A model generated the notes under the pieces. It made no database searches and was not told the DNA's origin. It worked only from the letters and a program-made list of their open reading frames with translations. A program made the position numbers and the translations under genes. Below, piece by piece: positions 44,441-53,146 of a stretch of DNA of 64,000 nt. Source of the stretch: Polyangium spumosum (GTDB taxonomy: Bacteria > Myxococcota_A > Polyangia > Polyangiales > Polyangiaceae); NCBI RefSeq assembly GCF_009649845.1, contig NZ_WJIE01000008.1:248001-312000 (forward strand), read 5' to 3'. Positions within the stretch are counted from its first letter, which is position 1. Every line of letters begins with the position of its first letter.

Positions 44441-45649
44441 TCAGTCGACGAGCCCCTCGCTCGCGATCTTGAACCACGATCGCGTGGGCTTCTTCTGCTC
44501 GCGCGAAACGAAATCGGCCATGCCGGCGAGCACGGTGGCCGTGCGGTGGCCCTCCATCTGCTTCGGGTGCTTCTGGCCCTGGTCGAGGTAACACCGCAAA
44601 AGCCGCGCGTCGTCCGTCTTCGGCAGGGCGGCGACGTTGCGGATCCATTTCGACCACACCTTCGGGTCGAGCAGGTATTGCTCGACGTTCGACACGTAAA
44701 ACGTGCTCACGCGGAGGTCGTTTTTCTGGAGGAACGCGGCGATGGCGGGCAGGGCGCCGTCGCCCGCGAAGTCGCCGACGACGGGGACGACGCGGCCCTC
44801 GCGCTCCATGCGCTGGACGAAGCGGAAGGACGCGTCGGTCGCGAGGAAGCCGCGCCTCTTGCCCGCGGGATCGGCGGCGACGAGCAGCTCGCGCAGCGAG
44901 GGGTATTTGCGGCCCGAGCTCTCCTTGAGCTCGAACCGGAGGTCGATCTGTTTGTCGAAAAATACCTGCGTCATCCGCGCGAGCGCGCGCTTGTCCTTGT
45001 CCCCGAGCGTGACGCCGTAGGCCTCCTGCATGCGCTTCATGGCGCGATCGACGGTCGTCGCGAAGAGCTCCGGGTCGGGCGCCTTCGCCTCGGCGTGTTT
45101 CAGGACGGCGTAGATGTCGGCGTCCTCGGGCGGGGCCGTGGCCGCGTCGTAGGGCCTGCCGACGAGCAGGGCGAGGAAATGGGAGCGGCTCTCGGCCTCC
45201 TCGAAGAGGAACCGGTAATAGAGGTGCTGGAGGAGGTTGTCGCGCCGGATGTCGACGATGAAGGCGAGCCGCGGGCGGGTGAGGGCGAGGTACGTGAAAT
45301 TCTGCTCGGGCCCGACCCCGATGTAGACGCCCCCCTCGGGCCGCGCCGCGAGCGCGTCGGCCGTCTGGAGGTACGAGGTCTCGTTCGAGATGAGGTTGTC
45401 CGAGATGAAATCGCCCCCCGGCTCGGACAAGGTGCGGACCAGCTCACCAAAGGGGCCGTACGCCGGGGCTACGGGGGCAGAGGCGGGGACGACCGCGGAG
45501 GCGGAGGCGGGAGCGGCGGCGGCTGTGGAAGCTGCGGAGGCGGCTGCGGAGGGCGCGGGCTCCTTCCTGGGCGGGTCGCACGCGGTGGCGACGAGCAGGG
45601 CGAGGGCCGGGGCGAGGCAGGGGAGCAGGCGCGGGGTCTTGGGGGCCAT
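44441..45649 (-). CDS. LIC_10091-type family lipoprotein
   Basis: 402 residues from ATG 45649. Lipobox LVATAC (Cys24) and an Ala/Ser/Pro spacer lead into a conserved alpha/beta domain: FISDNLISNETSYLQTADAL, VYIGVGPEQNFTYLALTRPR, AFIVDIRRDNLLQHLYYRF and the C-terminal STFYVSNVEQYLL. This pattern matches a family I recall as LIC_10091 after a Leptospira protein; it has a methyltransferase-like nucleotide-binding shape, but function is unproven. Lipidated extracytoplasmic placement makes a SAM-dependent reaction unlikely, so a ligand-binding role may be more plausible. Divergent from pssA across 130 bases; followed by the nested inverted repeat. Confidence 0.75.
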   Translation of the reverse strand: MAPKTPRLLPCLAPALALLVATACDPPRKEPAPSAAASAASTAAAAPASASAVVPASAPVAPAYGPFGELVRTLSEPGGDFISDNLISNETSYLQTADALAARPEGGVYIGVGPEQNFTYLALTRPRLAFIVDIRRDNLLQHLYYRFLFEEAESRSHFLALLVGRPYDAATAPPEDADIYAVLKHAEAKAPDPELFATTVDRAMKRMQEAYGVTLGDKDKRALARMTQVFFDKQIDLRFELKESSGRKYPSLRELLVAADPAGKRRGFLATDASFRFVQRMEREGRVVPVVGDFAGDGALPAIAAFLQKNDLRVSTFYVSNVEQYLLDPKVWSKWIRNVAALPKTDDARLLRCYLDQGQKHPKQMEGHRTATVLAGMADFVSREQKKPTRSWFKIASEGLVD

Positions 45650-45779
45650 GGCGGACCGGGAACGTCTCGGCGGGCGAGCGTCGTCCAGGGCGTCGAGGGT
45701 CCGATGGAACCACGCGGGATGTCAAGGCGTGGCGAGGGGCGCGCGTGGGGGGATCTTGGCCGCGTGCCCACGTTGTGCC

Positions 45780-46424
45780 ATGAAAGCCAGCGCTGCCATG
45801 AAGAAGCCTCGCCGCCGCCGCTTCTCGATGATCCGTGACTTCCAGGTCGCGGATTTCTTGACACTTGGTAATGGGTTCGCGGGGACCGGGTCGATGCTGG
45901 CGACGATGAAGTACGTGGCTTCGGGCGACGTGACCTTCCTCCGCCTCGCGTTCGCGCTTTTCCCGGTCGCGCTGCTCTGCGATTTCCTCGACGGCCGCGT
46001 GGCGCGGGCCCGGCGCGAGGTCTCGATGCTCGGTCAGGAGCTCGACTCGCTCGCGGATCTCGTCTCGTTCGGCGTGGCCCCGGCCGCGCTCGCGTTCGGG
46101 CTCGGGATGCGCGGGGGCTGGGACGCGATCGCGCTCGTGTATTTCGTGGCCTGCGGGATCTCGCGGCTCGCGCGGTACAACGCGACGGCGGCCTCGCTCG
46201 CGGACGAAGGCGGGAAGGTCAAGTATTACGAAGGGACGCCGATCCCGACGAGCCTCGCGCTCGTGGCGCTGTTCGGCGCGCTCGCGTCGGCCGATCGTAT
46301 CGGCGCGGCGCTGCCGGGCGGGGCCGTCATGCTCGGGCCGTGGGAGCTGCACCCGCTCGTCCTGCTCTTCGTGTTGAGCGGCAGCGCGATGATATCGAAG
46401 ACGCTGCGCATCCCGAAGCCCTGA
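45780..46424 (+). CDS. pssA: CDP-diacylglycerol-serine O-phosphatidyltransferase
   Basis: 214 residues. Start is uncertain (ATG 45780, 45798 or 45828); none has a clear ribosome site, and I use the first. The CDP-alcohol phosphotransferase motif D-x2-DG-x2-AR-x8-G-x3-D-x3-D is exact: Asp68, Asp71, Gly72, Ala75, Arg76, Gly85, Asp89, Asp93. Six or more hydrophobic segments fit the PssA type II (Bacillus-like) membrane fold. It makes phosphatidylserine, precursor of phosphatidylethanolamine, at the inner membrane. No phosphatidylserine decarboxylase gene is adjacent. It is transcribed divergently from the LIC_10091-like gene and is followed by a short AT-rich gap with direct repeats. Confidence 0.9.
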   Translation: MKASAAMKKPRRRRFSMIRDFQVADFLTLGNGFAGTGSMLATMKYVASGDVTFLRLAFALFPVALLCDFLDGRVARARREVSMLGQELDSLADLVSFGVAPAALAFGLGMRGGWDAIALVYFVACGISRLARYNATAASLADEGGKVKYYEGTPIPTSLALVALFGALASADRIGAALPGGAVMLGPWELHPLVLLFVLSGSAMISKTLRIPKP

Positions 46425-46456
46425 GCCGCTGATCCCCTGATCCCCGTCCTTTTGTT

Positions 46457-46499
46457 CAGGGACAAGTTTTCAGTGACGAAAACAGGGACAAGTTTTCAG
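46457..46499. repeat. Two 17-bp direct repeats in an AT-rich gap before the methylase
   Basis: CAGGGACAAGTTTTCAG occurs at 46457-46473 and again at 46483-46499 (period 26), separated by TGACGAAAA. The 154-base gap from pssA to the methylase start is markedly less GC-rich than its surroundings. Such repeats resemble remains of an insertion-element end or operators; no transposase lies in the window. Confidence 0.6.
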
Positions 46500-46578
46500 C
46501 GGTAGAATCTGTCCCGAACTTCTTCGATCGAAAGTTTTGCCGGGCGCGATCCCCCATTGTAGTTGCTGGGGTATCCAC

Positions 46579-47496
46579 ATGCTCGAGCGCGCGATTCGAC
46601 CGCTCCACACCCCGTCCGCAGTTCCCCTCCCGTCCGTCCGCCCCGGGCCCCTCAAGGCCCGTGGAAAGCCGCGTCCGGACATTCGCGAGATCGAGCCGGG
46701 GACGGCGAAACCCTTCATCAAGTGGGTCGGCGGCAAGAGGCAGCTCCTCCACGAGCTCGATCCGCGTATTCCGTCGCGCTTCAATACGTATCACGAGCCC
46801 TTCGTCGGGGGCGGCGCGCTGTTCTTCCACCTCCTGCCCGAGCGCGCCGAGCTCAGCGATACGAACGAGCGGCTCGTCCGCACGTACATCGGCGTGCGCG
46901 ACGCCGTCGAGGACGTCATCGGCCTGCTCGCGTCCTACCCGCACGACCGCGATTTCTTCATGAAATTGCGCGCGAGCGACATCGACACGAAGACGGACGT
47001 GGAGGTGGCCGCCTGGTTCATTTACCTGAACCGCACCGGGTTCAACGGGCTCTACCGGGTGAACCGGCAAAACCAGTACAACGTGCCGTTCGGCGATTAC
47101 CAGAACCCCACGATCTGCGACGCGGAGAACCTCCGCGCCTGCGCGCGGGCCCTGAAGCACGCCACGATCCGGCACGCGTCCTTCGAGGACGTCGCGTCGC
47201 GGGCGCGGGCAGGGGATTTCGTGTATTTCGATCCGCCGTACGTGCCGCTCTCGGCCTCGTCGAGCTTCACGTCGTACACGAGCGGCGGGTTCGGGATGCG
47301 CGAGCAGCAGAGGCTCCGGGACGTGGCGCGCGAGCTGAAGGAGCGCGGCGTGCGGGTGCTCCTGTCGAACTCGTCGGCGCCCGAGGTGTATTCGCTCTAC
47401 GGGGACGGCTTCGAGCTCGCCGCCGTGGGCGCGTCGCGGGCCATCAACTGCAAGGCCGCCGGGCGCGGACGGATTCAAGAGCTCATCATCCGGTAA
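46579..47496 (+). CDS. Dam-type N6-adenine DNA methyltransferase (D12 class)
   Basis: 305 residues from ATG 46579; a TTG 42 bases upstream is in frame but its extension is not conserved. The motifs of the Dam/D12 family are intact: FIKWVGGKRQLL (47-58, SAM-binding motif), EPFVGGGALFF (73-83) and the catalytic DPPY (218-221). The target-recognition region (about 100-200, RVNRQNQYNVPFGDY) is of the Dam/DpnM type. No restriction endonuclease is adjacent, so it is probably a solitary methyltransferase with a regulatory or phage-defence role; recognition sequence (GATC-like) is not certain. AT-rich repeats just upstream hint at acquisition by transfer. Confidence 0.88.
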   Translation: MLERAIRPLHTPSAVPLPSVRPGPLKARGKPRPDIREIEPGTAKPFIKWVGGKRQLLHELDPRIPSRFNTYHEPFVGGGALFFHLLPERAELSDTNERLVRTYIGVRDAVEDVIGLLASYPHDRDFFMKLRASDIDTKTDVEVAAWFIYLNRTGFNGLYRVNRQNQYNVPFGDYQNPTICDAENLRACARALKHATIRHASFEDVASRARAGDFVYFDPPYVPLSASSSFTSYTSGGFGMREQQRLRDVARELKERGVRVLLSNSSAPEVYSLYGDGFELAAVGASRAINCKAAGRGRIQELIIR

Positions 47497-47568
47497 ATTC
47501 GGAAAAGCTGCCCCGTGCGTCCCGACCCAGGGCTCCCGGTCCCGGACTCCGAGCCCGATGAGAGGCGT

Positions 47569-48267
47569 ATGCGCGCCGTTCTCCCGCACCACCGTCCAGG
47601 CACCCTCGTGCTCTCCGCGTCCGCGTGGGAGACGATCGAGGCGCTCGTCGCCGGCGAAGGCGTGACCGACGAGGCGTTCGACGCGCTTTATCCCGACGAC
47701 GTCCGGGAGCACTCGTCACGCTTCTGGACGCCCGTCTCCGTCGCGGCGCGGGCGGCCAAGCTCTGCGCGCCGGAGGGGCGGGTGCGCGTGCTCGACGTGG
47801 GCGCGGGGGTGGGGAAGTTTTGCCTCGTCGGCGCGCTCGTCACGGAGAGCATCTTCGTGGGCGTCGAGCACAGGCAAAAGCTCGTCGACGTGGGCCGCGA
47901 GGTGATCGCCGCCGTGGGGGCGAGGGGCGCGAGGCTCGTGCACGGGACGTTCGAAGACATCGATTTTTCGTACTTCGACGCGCTTTATTTCTACAACCCG
48001 TTCGAGGAGAACCTGGTCGCGCCGTCGTTCCAGATGGACCGCGAGGTCGCGCTCTCGCTGGAGCGGTTCCAGGAGGACGTGACGCGGATCGAGGCGGCGC
48101 TCTCCGCGGCGCCGCCCGGGATGCGGGTGGTGACGTACCAGGGGTTCGGCGGGAAGATGCCGCCCGATTACGAGATCGTGGAGGAGGACGTCGAAGGGAC
48201 GGCGCTCCTCCAGCTCTGGGTGAAGCAGGAGCACCGGCCGCACCGGATCCCGCCGTCGCGGCGCTAG
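47569..48267 (+). CDS. SAM-dependent methyltransferase, class I
   Basis: 232 residues from ATG 47569 (a GTG at 47515 would add 18 Pro/Glu-rich residues). Motif I, VRVLDVGAGVGKFCLVG (72-88), binds SAM, and VGVEHRQKLVDVGREV supplies the acidic end of strand 2. ALYFYNPFEEN resembles the NPxx catalytic loop of the DOT1/PrmA-like group. Soluble. The substrate is unknown. Its 3' end overlaps that of the PLP decarboxylase by four bases at CTAG, where both strands use TAG stops. It follows the adenine methylase closely but is not part of its reading unit. Confidence 0.82.
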   Translation: MRAVLPHHRPGTLVLSASAWETIEALVAGEGVTDEAFDALYPDDVREHSSRFWTPVSVAARAAKLCAPEGRVRVLDVGAGVGKFCLVGALVTESIFVGVEHRQKLVDVGREVIAAVGARGARLVHGTFEDIDFSYFDALYFYNPFEENLVAPSFQMDREVALSLERFQEDVTRIEAALSAAPPGMRVVTYQGFGGKMPPDYEIVEEDVEGTALLQLWVKQEHRPHRIPPSRR

Positions 48268-49544
48268 CGGGATTTGCTCCAGAACGCGACGACGTCGTCG
48301 GGCGTCTCGTGTTCTTTCAGCACGGAGAGCTCGTCGCCGTCATGACCGAGCACGAGCGGCAGGCCGCGGCTGCAATGGCGCGACCACATGCCGAGCGTGT
48401 AGGCGCCGACGTCGTGGAGGAGGACGAAATCACCCGGATCGATCCGCGGCAGGACCGTGTTGTGAGCGATGACGTCGCCCGAGAAGCAGAGCGGGCCGAC
48501 GAGGGTGACGCGCTCGGTCGGCCCGCCCTTGGGGCGGCCCTCGGCGTCGAGGACCGCGATCTCGTGGTGCCATTCGTCCGGTCGATAGGCGCGGCGGACG
48601 AGGAGATCGGCGCCGAGGTGGATGACGGCGAGCCGCTCGTCCCCGGCCTGCTTGACGTATTCGACGCGGCTCGCCGCCCACCCGGCCGTCGCGTGGATGG
48701 CCCTGCCAAACTCGGTCACGAGCCCGAGATCCCCCGCGAAGAGCCCGGGGATCCGGCCCTTCAGCGCGTCGACGTAGGCCGAGAGCGGGATCGCCTCGTC
48801 CTCGGGCCGGTAAGCGACGGGCAAGCCGCCGCCGAGATCGAAGGCGCGGACGCGGCCTCTGCCGGCGCGGCGCTCGATGTCGTCGCGCAAGGAAAAGACG
48901 CGGGCGACGCCCTCGACGAGGCGATCGAGCGGCATGCCTTGCGAGCCCACGTGGACGTGTAATGCGCGCAGGAAGGGGTGCGCCTCGAACGCGGCGAGGA
49001 TCTCGGCCCGCCGCTCGATCGGGACGCCGAACTTCGAGGAGCGGGTCGCGACGCTCGTGAGCGCGATGGAGCCGCCGCCGACCTGCGGATTGACGCGGAG
49101 GCCGACGAGCGGCGGCTCGGACGCGCCGATCGAGGACGCGATTCGATCGAGCTCGTCCATGTTGTCGATGTTGATCCGGACGCCGAGCGCGAGGGCCTGG
49201 GCGAGCTCGTCCCGGGTCTTCGCGGGCGAGTCGAAGACGATACGCGAGGCCGGGCAGCCGGCCGCGAGCGCGAGGCGGACCTCCTCGAACGAGGCGGCCT
49301 CGAGGCCCGCGCCCGCCTGCACGAGCGCGCGGAGGAGCTCGACGACGGGGTTCGCCTTGATCGCGACGGCGTGCAGCGTGCCCTCGGGGAACCGCTCGGC
49401 GAGCTCGGCGAGCCGCGCGCGGACGCGGCCGAGGTCGTGGAAGAGGGCGGCAGTCGTGTCCTTCGAGAAGAGGCCCTCGGCGATGGCGCGGCGGAGCACG
49501 GCGGAGGCGTCTTCGACGCGGGTACGCTCGATCCAGCGGCTCAT
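48264..49544 (-). CDS. PLP-dependent fold-III amino-acid decarboxylase (LysA-like)
   Basis: 426 residues from ATG 49544. The PLP lysine is Lys63 in AIKANP; phosphate-binding HVGSQ is at 198-202 and DLGGG at 236-240. The dimer-side residues TEFGRAI (277-283, EPGR in most LysA) and CFSGDVI (353-359) are present. This is the DAPDC/ODC beta/alpha-barrel family. Pro replaced by Phe in the EPGR block argues for a non-canonical substrate rather than certain meso-diaminopimelate; it could be a carboxynorspermidine or natural-product decarboxylase. It stands opposite the methyltransferase and head to head with the flavoprotein gene, 85 bases away. Confidence 0.85.
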   Translation of the reverse strand: MSRWIERTRVEDASAVLRRAIAEGLFSKDTTAALFHDLGRVRARLAELAERFPEGTLHAVAIKANPVVELLRALVQAGAGLEAASFEEVRLALAAGCPASRIVFDSPAKTRDELAQALALGVRINIDNMDELDRIASSIGASEPPLVGLRVNPQVGGGSIALTSVATRSSKFGVPIERRAEILAAFEAHPFLRALHVHVGSQGMPLDRLVEGVARVFSLRDDIERRAGRGRVRAFDLGGGLPVAYRPEDEAIPLSAYVDALKGRIPGLFAGDLGLVTEFGRAIHATAGWAASRVEYVKQAGDERLAVIHLGADLLVRRAYRPDEWHHEIAVLDAEGRPKGGPTERVTLVGPLCFSGDVIAHNTVLPRIDPGDFVLLHDVGAYTLGMWSRHCSRGLPLVLGHDGDELSVLKEHETPDDVVAFWSKSR

Positions 49545-49629
49545 CGGGCTCGTGGTAGCCGGGCGTCGGTGCACGTCAAGCGGCGCTTGCCGGTTGCAGG
49601 GAGGACGAGGGCACGATATCGAGCCGACC

Positions 49630-51021
49630 ATGACCGCTCTGCCCGAGGCGCTCCTCGCCGCCGTCGCCCGCGATTTCCCGGCCGATTTCCTCTCGGTGGA
49701 TCCTTCCGACCTGGCCACGTTCGGCCGCGACTGGACGAAGGTGCACGAGCCGCGCCCGACCGCCGTGGCCTTGCCGCGCACGACGGACGAGGTGTCGCGC
49801 CTCCTGCGGCTCTGCACGGCGTTTCAGGTGCCCGTCGTGCCCTCGGGGGGGCGGACGGGGCTCGCGGCGGGCGCGGTGGCGGCGCAGGGCGAGGTCGTGG
49901 TGTCGCTGTCGCGGATGCGGCGGATGAACCCGGTGGACGTGCTCGGCGGGACGGTGCGCGTGCAGGCCGGCGCGGTGACGGAGGAGGTGCACCGGCACGT
50001 GGCCGAGCACGGCTTGACCTGGCCCGTGGATTTCGCCTCGAAGGGATCGAGCCAGGTGGGCGGGAACATCGCCACGAATGCGGGCGGCGTGAAGGTGATC
50101 CGCTACGGGCTGACGCGGCAGTGGGTGCTCGGGCTCGAGGTGGTGCTCGCGAGCGGAGAGGTGCTCGAGCTCGGCGGCGCGCTCGAGAAAAACAACACGG
50201 GGATCGATCTGCGGCAGCTCTTCATCGGGAGCGAGGGGACGCTCGGGATCATCACGGAGGCGACGCTGAAGCTGACGCGGCTGCCGGGCAAGCTCGACGT
50301 GCTCCTGTTCGCCGTGCCAAACCTCGCGGGCGTGCTATCGCTCTTCAGGGAGGCGCGCACGGGGCCGTTCGTGATCACGGCGTACGAGTTCTTCACGGAG
50401 AAATGCATGGCCCGCGTGCGGCGGCACCGGAGCGTGCGGGAGCCGCTCTCCTCGCCGAGCGAGTATTACGTGCTGCTCGAGGTGGAGCGGGCCGAGCCGG
50501 AGGCGCTCGAAGGGTGGATCACTTCGCTCTTCGAGCGGGGCGTGGTGACGGACGGGACGCTCGCGCAACACGCGGGCGAGGCGGCGGCGATCTGGGCCTT
50601 GCGCGAGGGGATCAGCGAGAGCCTGAGCGCGACGGGGATGCCCCACAAGAACGACATCGCGCTGCCGATCCAGGAGCTCGAAGGCTTCTGCGCGGAGCTC
50701 GAGAGCGTCTTCGAAGCACGTTATCCGGGCTGGGAGATCGCGCTCTTCGGGCACATCGGCGACGGCAACCTGCACGTGAACGTGATGAAGCCCGACGCGA
50801 TGGAGAAAGCGGCGTTCCTCGCGCGCACGCACGAGGCCGATCACACGATGTTCGATCTCGTCCGCAAATACCGCGGCTCCATCTCGGCGGAGCACGGGAT
50901 CGGGCTCCTCAAGAAGGATTACCTCGCGTATTCGCGATCGGGGACGGAGATCGAGATCATGCGCGCGATCAAGCGGGCGCTCGATCCGCTCGGGATCATG
51001 AACCCGGGGAAGGTGTTCTGA
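49630..51021 (+). CDS. FAD-linked oxidoreductase, D-2-hydroxyglutarate/D-lactate dehydrogenase type
   Basis: 463 residues from ATG 49630. The FAD-binding part has PSGGRTGLAAGAV (near 72) and the second block GSSQVGGNIATNAGG, and the C-terminal half ends with the family signature FGHIGDGNLHVNV, SAEHGIGLLKK and MNPGKVF. Length and layout match GlcD/DLD/D2HGDH enzymes oxidising D-2-hydroxyacids. It faces serA tail to tail, one base apart. In Pseudomonas, D2HGDH recycles the D-2-hydroxyglutarate that SerA makes from 2-ketoglutarate, so this neighbour supports D2HGDH, but substrate is not readable from sequence. Confidence 0.87.
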   Translation: MTALPEALLAAVARDFPADFLSVDPSDLATFGRDWTKVHEPRPTAVALPRTTDEVSRLLRLCTAFQVPVVPSGGRTGLAAGAVAAQGEVVVSLSRMRRMNPVDVLGGTVRVQAGAVTEEVHRHVAEHGLTWPVDFASKGSSQVGGNIATNAGGVKVIRYGLTRQWVLGLEVVLASGEVLELGGALEKNNTGIDLRQLFIGSEGTLGIITEATLKLTRLPGKLDVLLFAVPNLAGVLSLFREARTGPFVITAYEFFTEKCMARVRRHRSVREPLSSPSEYYVLLEVERAEPEALEGWITSLFERGVVTDGTLAQHAGEAAAIWALREGISESLSATGMPHKNDIALPIQELEGFCAELESVFEARYPGWEIALFGHIGDGNLHVNVMKPDAMEKAAFLARTHEADHTMFDLVRKYRGSISAEHGIGLLKKDYLAYSRSGTEIEIMRAIKRALDPLGIMNPGKVF

Positions 51022-51022
51022 T

Positions 51023-52270
51023 TCAGTAGACGACGCGCGTGCGAATGTTCGAGGGCAAGGCCTGGATCCGGCGGCTCACCTCGGCGGAGACGTCCTGCTC
51101 GAGGTCCATGATGAGGTAACCAATCGCGCCCTCGGTCGCGAGGAACTGCGTGTCGATGTTGGCGTTGAGGTCGGCGACGACGCGGTTCACGTCGCGGAGC
51201 ACGCCGGGCTCGTTGCGGTGCACGTTCAGGATGCGGTGCGTTCCCTTCACCGGCGGGAGCTCGACCTGCGGGAAATTCACCGAGCCCGTCGTCGCGCCCA
51301 TCGCCGCGAACTTGCTGAGCACGGCCGCGACCTCGCGCCCGATCGCCTCCTGCGCCTCCTCCGTCGAGCCGCCGATGTGCGGCGTGAGCAGGACGTTCGG
51401 CAGGTTCTGGAGCTCGGTCTTGAACTTGTCCGTGTTCGACTCGGGCTCCTCGGGGTAGACGTCGATCGCCGCCCCCGCGAGATGACCGTCCTTCAGCGCC
51501 GCGACGAGCGCCGGGATGTCGACGACCGTGCCGCGGCTCGCGTTGAGCAGGTAGGCGCCCTTGCGCATCTTCGCGAGCTCGGCCGCGCCGATCATCTTGC
51601 GCGTCTCCGGCGTTTCGGGCACGTGCAGCGAGACGAAGTCGCTCTCGGCGAGCAGGGTCGCGAGCGAGGGGACAGAGCGGTTGTTGCCCATCGGCAGTCG
51701 CGCGGCGATGTCGTGGTAGAACACGCGCATGCCGACGGCCTCCGCGAGCACGCCGAGCTGACGGCCGATGTGCCCGTAACCGACGATGCCGAGGACCTTG
51801 CCCCGGACCTCGTAACATTGCGCCGCGACCTTCTTCCACACGCCGTCGTGCACCTCGCGCGACCGATCGCCGAGCTGGCGGGCGAGCGCGATGATCTCCG
51901 AGATCATGAGCTCGGCGACGCTGCGCGTGTTGCTGAACGGCGCGTTGAAGACCGGTACGCCTCGGGCGTTCGCCGCCACGAGGTCGACCTGGTTCGTGCC
52001 GATGCAGAAGCAGCCGACGGAGAGCAGGTCGTGAGCGTTTTCGAGCACACGGGCCGTGACCCGGGTCTTGCTGCGGATGCCGAGGAGCTGGACGCCCGGG
52101 AGGGCCGCGATGAGCTCGTCCTCCTTGAGCGCGCCGCTCTTCCGCGTGATGGCGTAGGTGCGGCCCTCGCCGAAGGCGTTGAACGTCTCGGTGGCGCTCG
52201 GGTGGATGTTCTCGAGCAGCAGGATCTGGATGGTGTCGCGGGTCTGGGCCGCCGGGGCAGGCATGGTCAT
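51023..52270 (-). CDS. serA: D-3-phosphoglycerate dehydrogenase
   Basis: 415 residues from ATG 52270, the E. coli-type short SerA with one C-terminal ACT domain. Substrate domain: GIRSKTRVTARVL and VGCFCIGTNQVDL. NAD domain: GYGHIGRQLG (GxGxxG) and the acidic YHD. Catalytic block: NASRGTVVD and TPHIGGS, with His in LTPHIGG. The ACT domain (RILNVHRNEPGVLRDV to the end) gives Ser feedback. It starts serine biosynthesis by oxidising 3-phosphoglycerate. The other serine genes are not nearby. It converges with the D2HGDH-like gene (1-bp gap), consistent with coupled recycling of D-2-hydroxyglutarate. Confidence 0.95.
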   Translation of the reverse strand: MTMPAPAAQTRDTIQILLLENIHPSATETFNAFGEGRTYAITRKSGALKEDELIAALPGVQLLGIRSKTRVTARVLENAHDLLSVGCFCIGTNQVDLVAANARGVPVFNAPFSNTRSVAELMISEIIALARQLGDRSREVHDGVWKKVAAQCYEVRGKVLGIVGYGHIGRQLGVLAEAVGMRVFYHDIAARLPMGNNRSVPSLATLLAESDFVSLHVPETPETRKMIGAAELAKMRKGAYLLNASRGTVVDIPALVAALKDGHLAGAAIDVYPEEPESNTDKFKTELQNLPNVLLTPHIGGSTEEAQEAIGREVAAVLSKFAAMGATTGSVNFPQVELPPVKGTHRILNVHRNEPGVLRDVNRVVADLNANIDTQFLATEGAIGYLIMDLEQDVSAEVSRRIQALPSNIRTRVVY

Positions 52271-52412
52271 GGCGCGTCCTCGTTCGGGGGCGCATGTCTA
52301 CCGCATGGGCGGGCGCAGGCCAGCCTGAAAACCACCCACCCCCGGCTCGCTTCCTTTCGTTCGATTCCTTCGACGCGACGTTTGCACGAGGTACCCCTGA
52401 ACTGGTAAGAAA

Positions 52413-53015
52413 ATGGCCATGCAACGTGTCGTTCTCTTGTCGGCCGCGACGGCCGCGCTTTTCATCGCCTGCGCAGCGCCGCCTCGCTTTCAGGACATGC
52501 GCACGCCGTCCGGCGAGTTCTGCACGGATATGCCCATCTTCGCGGGCAAGACCCAGCCCGATCGCGAGTTCCATCGCCTCGAGCCGGTCCAGAGCGAGCC
52601 TTCGGCCAAGACCGAGCCGGAGCGCCTGCGATCGCTCCGCAAGGCCGCCTGCTTCGCGGGCGGCGACGCGGTGATCGAGGCGGTCGAGGACGAGATTCGC
52701 CTGCCCGACGCCTCCTACGGCAAGGTCGCCGCGGGGACGGCGATCGTGTGGACGCGACGGGAAGGCGCCGCGGCCAAGCCGCTCGATCTCGGCGCCAAGA
52801 CCGAGGAGGACAAGCCCGCGGGTGAGCCGACGCCGCCGCCCGAGGCCACGGCGCCGAAGGAGCCGAAGCCGGTGGACACGTCGGTCGAGGTGAAGTCGCC
52901 CCCGCCGACGCCGACGCCGACGCCGACGGCGACCGCGGCGCCCGCGCCCACGACGACGTCGACGGGCACGACGACGAAGACGAAGACCACGACGAAGACC
53001 ACGACGAAGAAGTAG
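52413..53015 (+). CDS. Lipoprotein with Thr/Pro/Lys-rich tail
   Basis: 200 residues from ATG 52413 (ATG 52419 is also possible). Lipobox LFIAC (Cys20) marks an outer- or inner-membrane lipoprotein. The small folded part (~25-115) has two Cys (FCTDM, ACFAGG) likely disulphide-bonded. The tail from about 125 is low complexity, Pro, Glu and Lys then Thr-Lys repeats, probably spanning the periplasm. I do not recognise the family. It is convergent with traB, and a strong hairpin lies between their stops. Confidence 0.72.
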   Translation: MAMQRVVLLSAATAALFIACAAPPRFQDMRTPSGEFCTDMPIFAGKTQPDREFHRLEPVQSEPSAKTEPERLRSLRKAACFAGGDAVIEAVEDEIRLPDASYGKVAAGTAIVWTRREGAAAKPLDLGAKTEEDKPAGEPTPPPEATAPKEPKPVDTSVEVKSPPPTPTPTPTATAAPAPTTTSTGTTTKTKTTTKTTTKK

Positions 53016-53105
53016 CCGCCCGCCCAGGCGTCACGGACGAGGTCGCGCGCGAGTCCTCCGCGAGGGAGGGCCGCACGTGGCCTCGTTTCATTTGAGGACC
53101 AAGGT

Positions 53106-53139
53106 TCCTCCCCACGCCTGCGTCGAGGCGTGGGGAGGA
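53106..53139. terminator. Bidirectional hairpin downstream of traB
   Basis: Perfect 14-bp stem TCCTCCCCACGCCT / AGGCGTGGGGAGGA with a six-base loop GCGTCG, seven bases from the traB stop and 90 bases from the lipoprotein stop. Likely a terminator for both convergent genes; no T-run is visible. Confidence 0.7.
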
Positions 53140-53146
53140 GCGCGGC

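Noticed and set aside
46457-46499. Intact insertion sequence
   Set aside because: No transposase gene and no inverted ends were found; only short direct repeats are visible.
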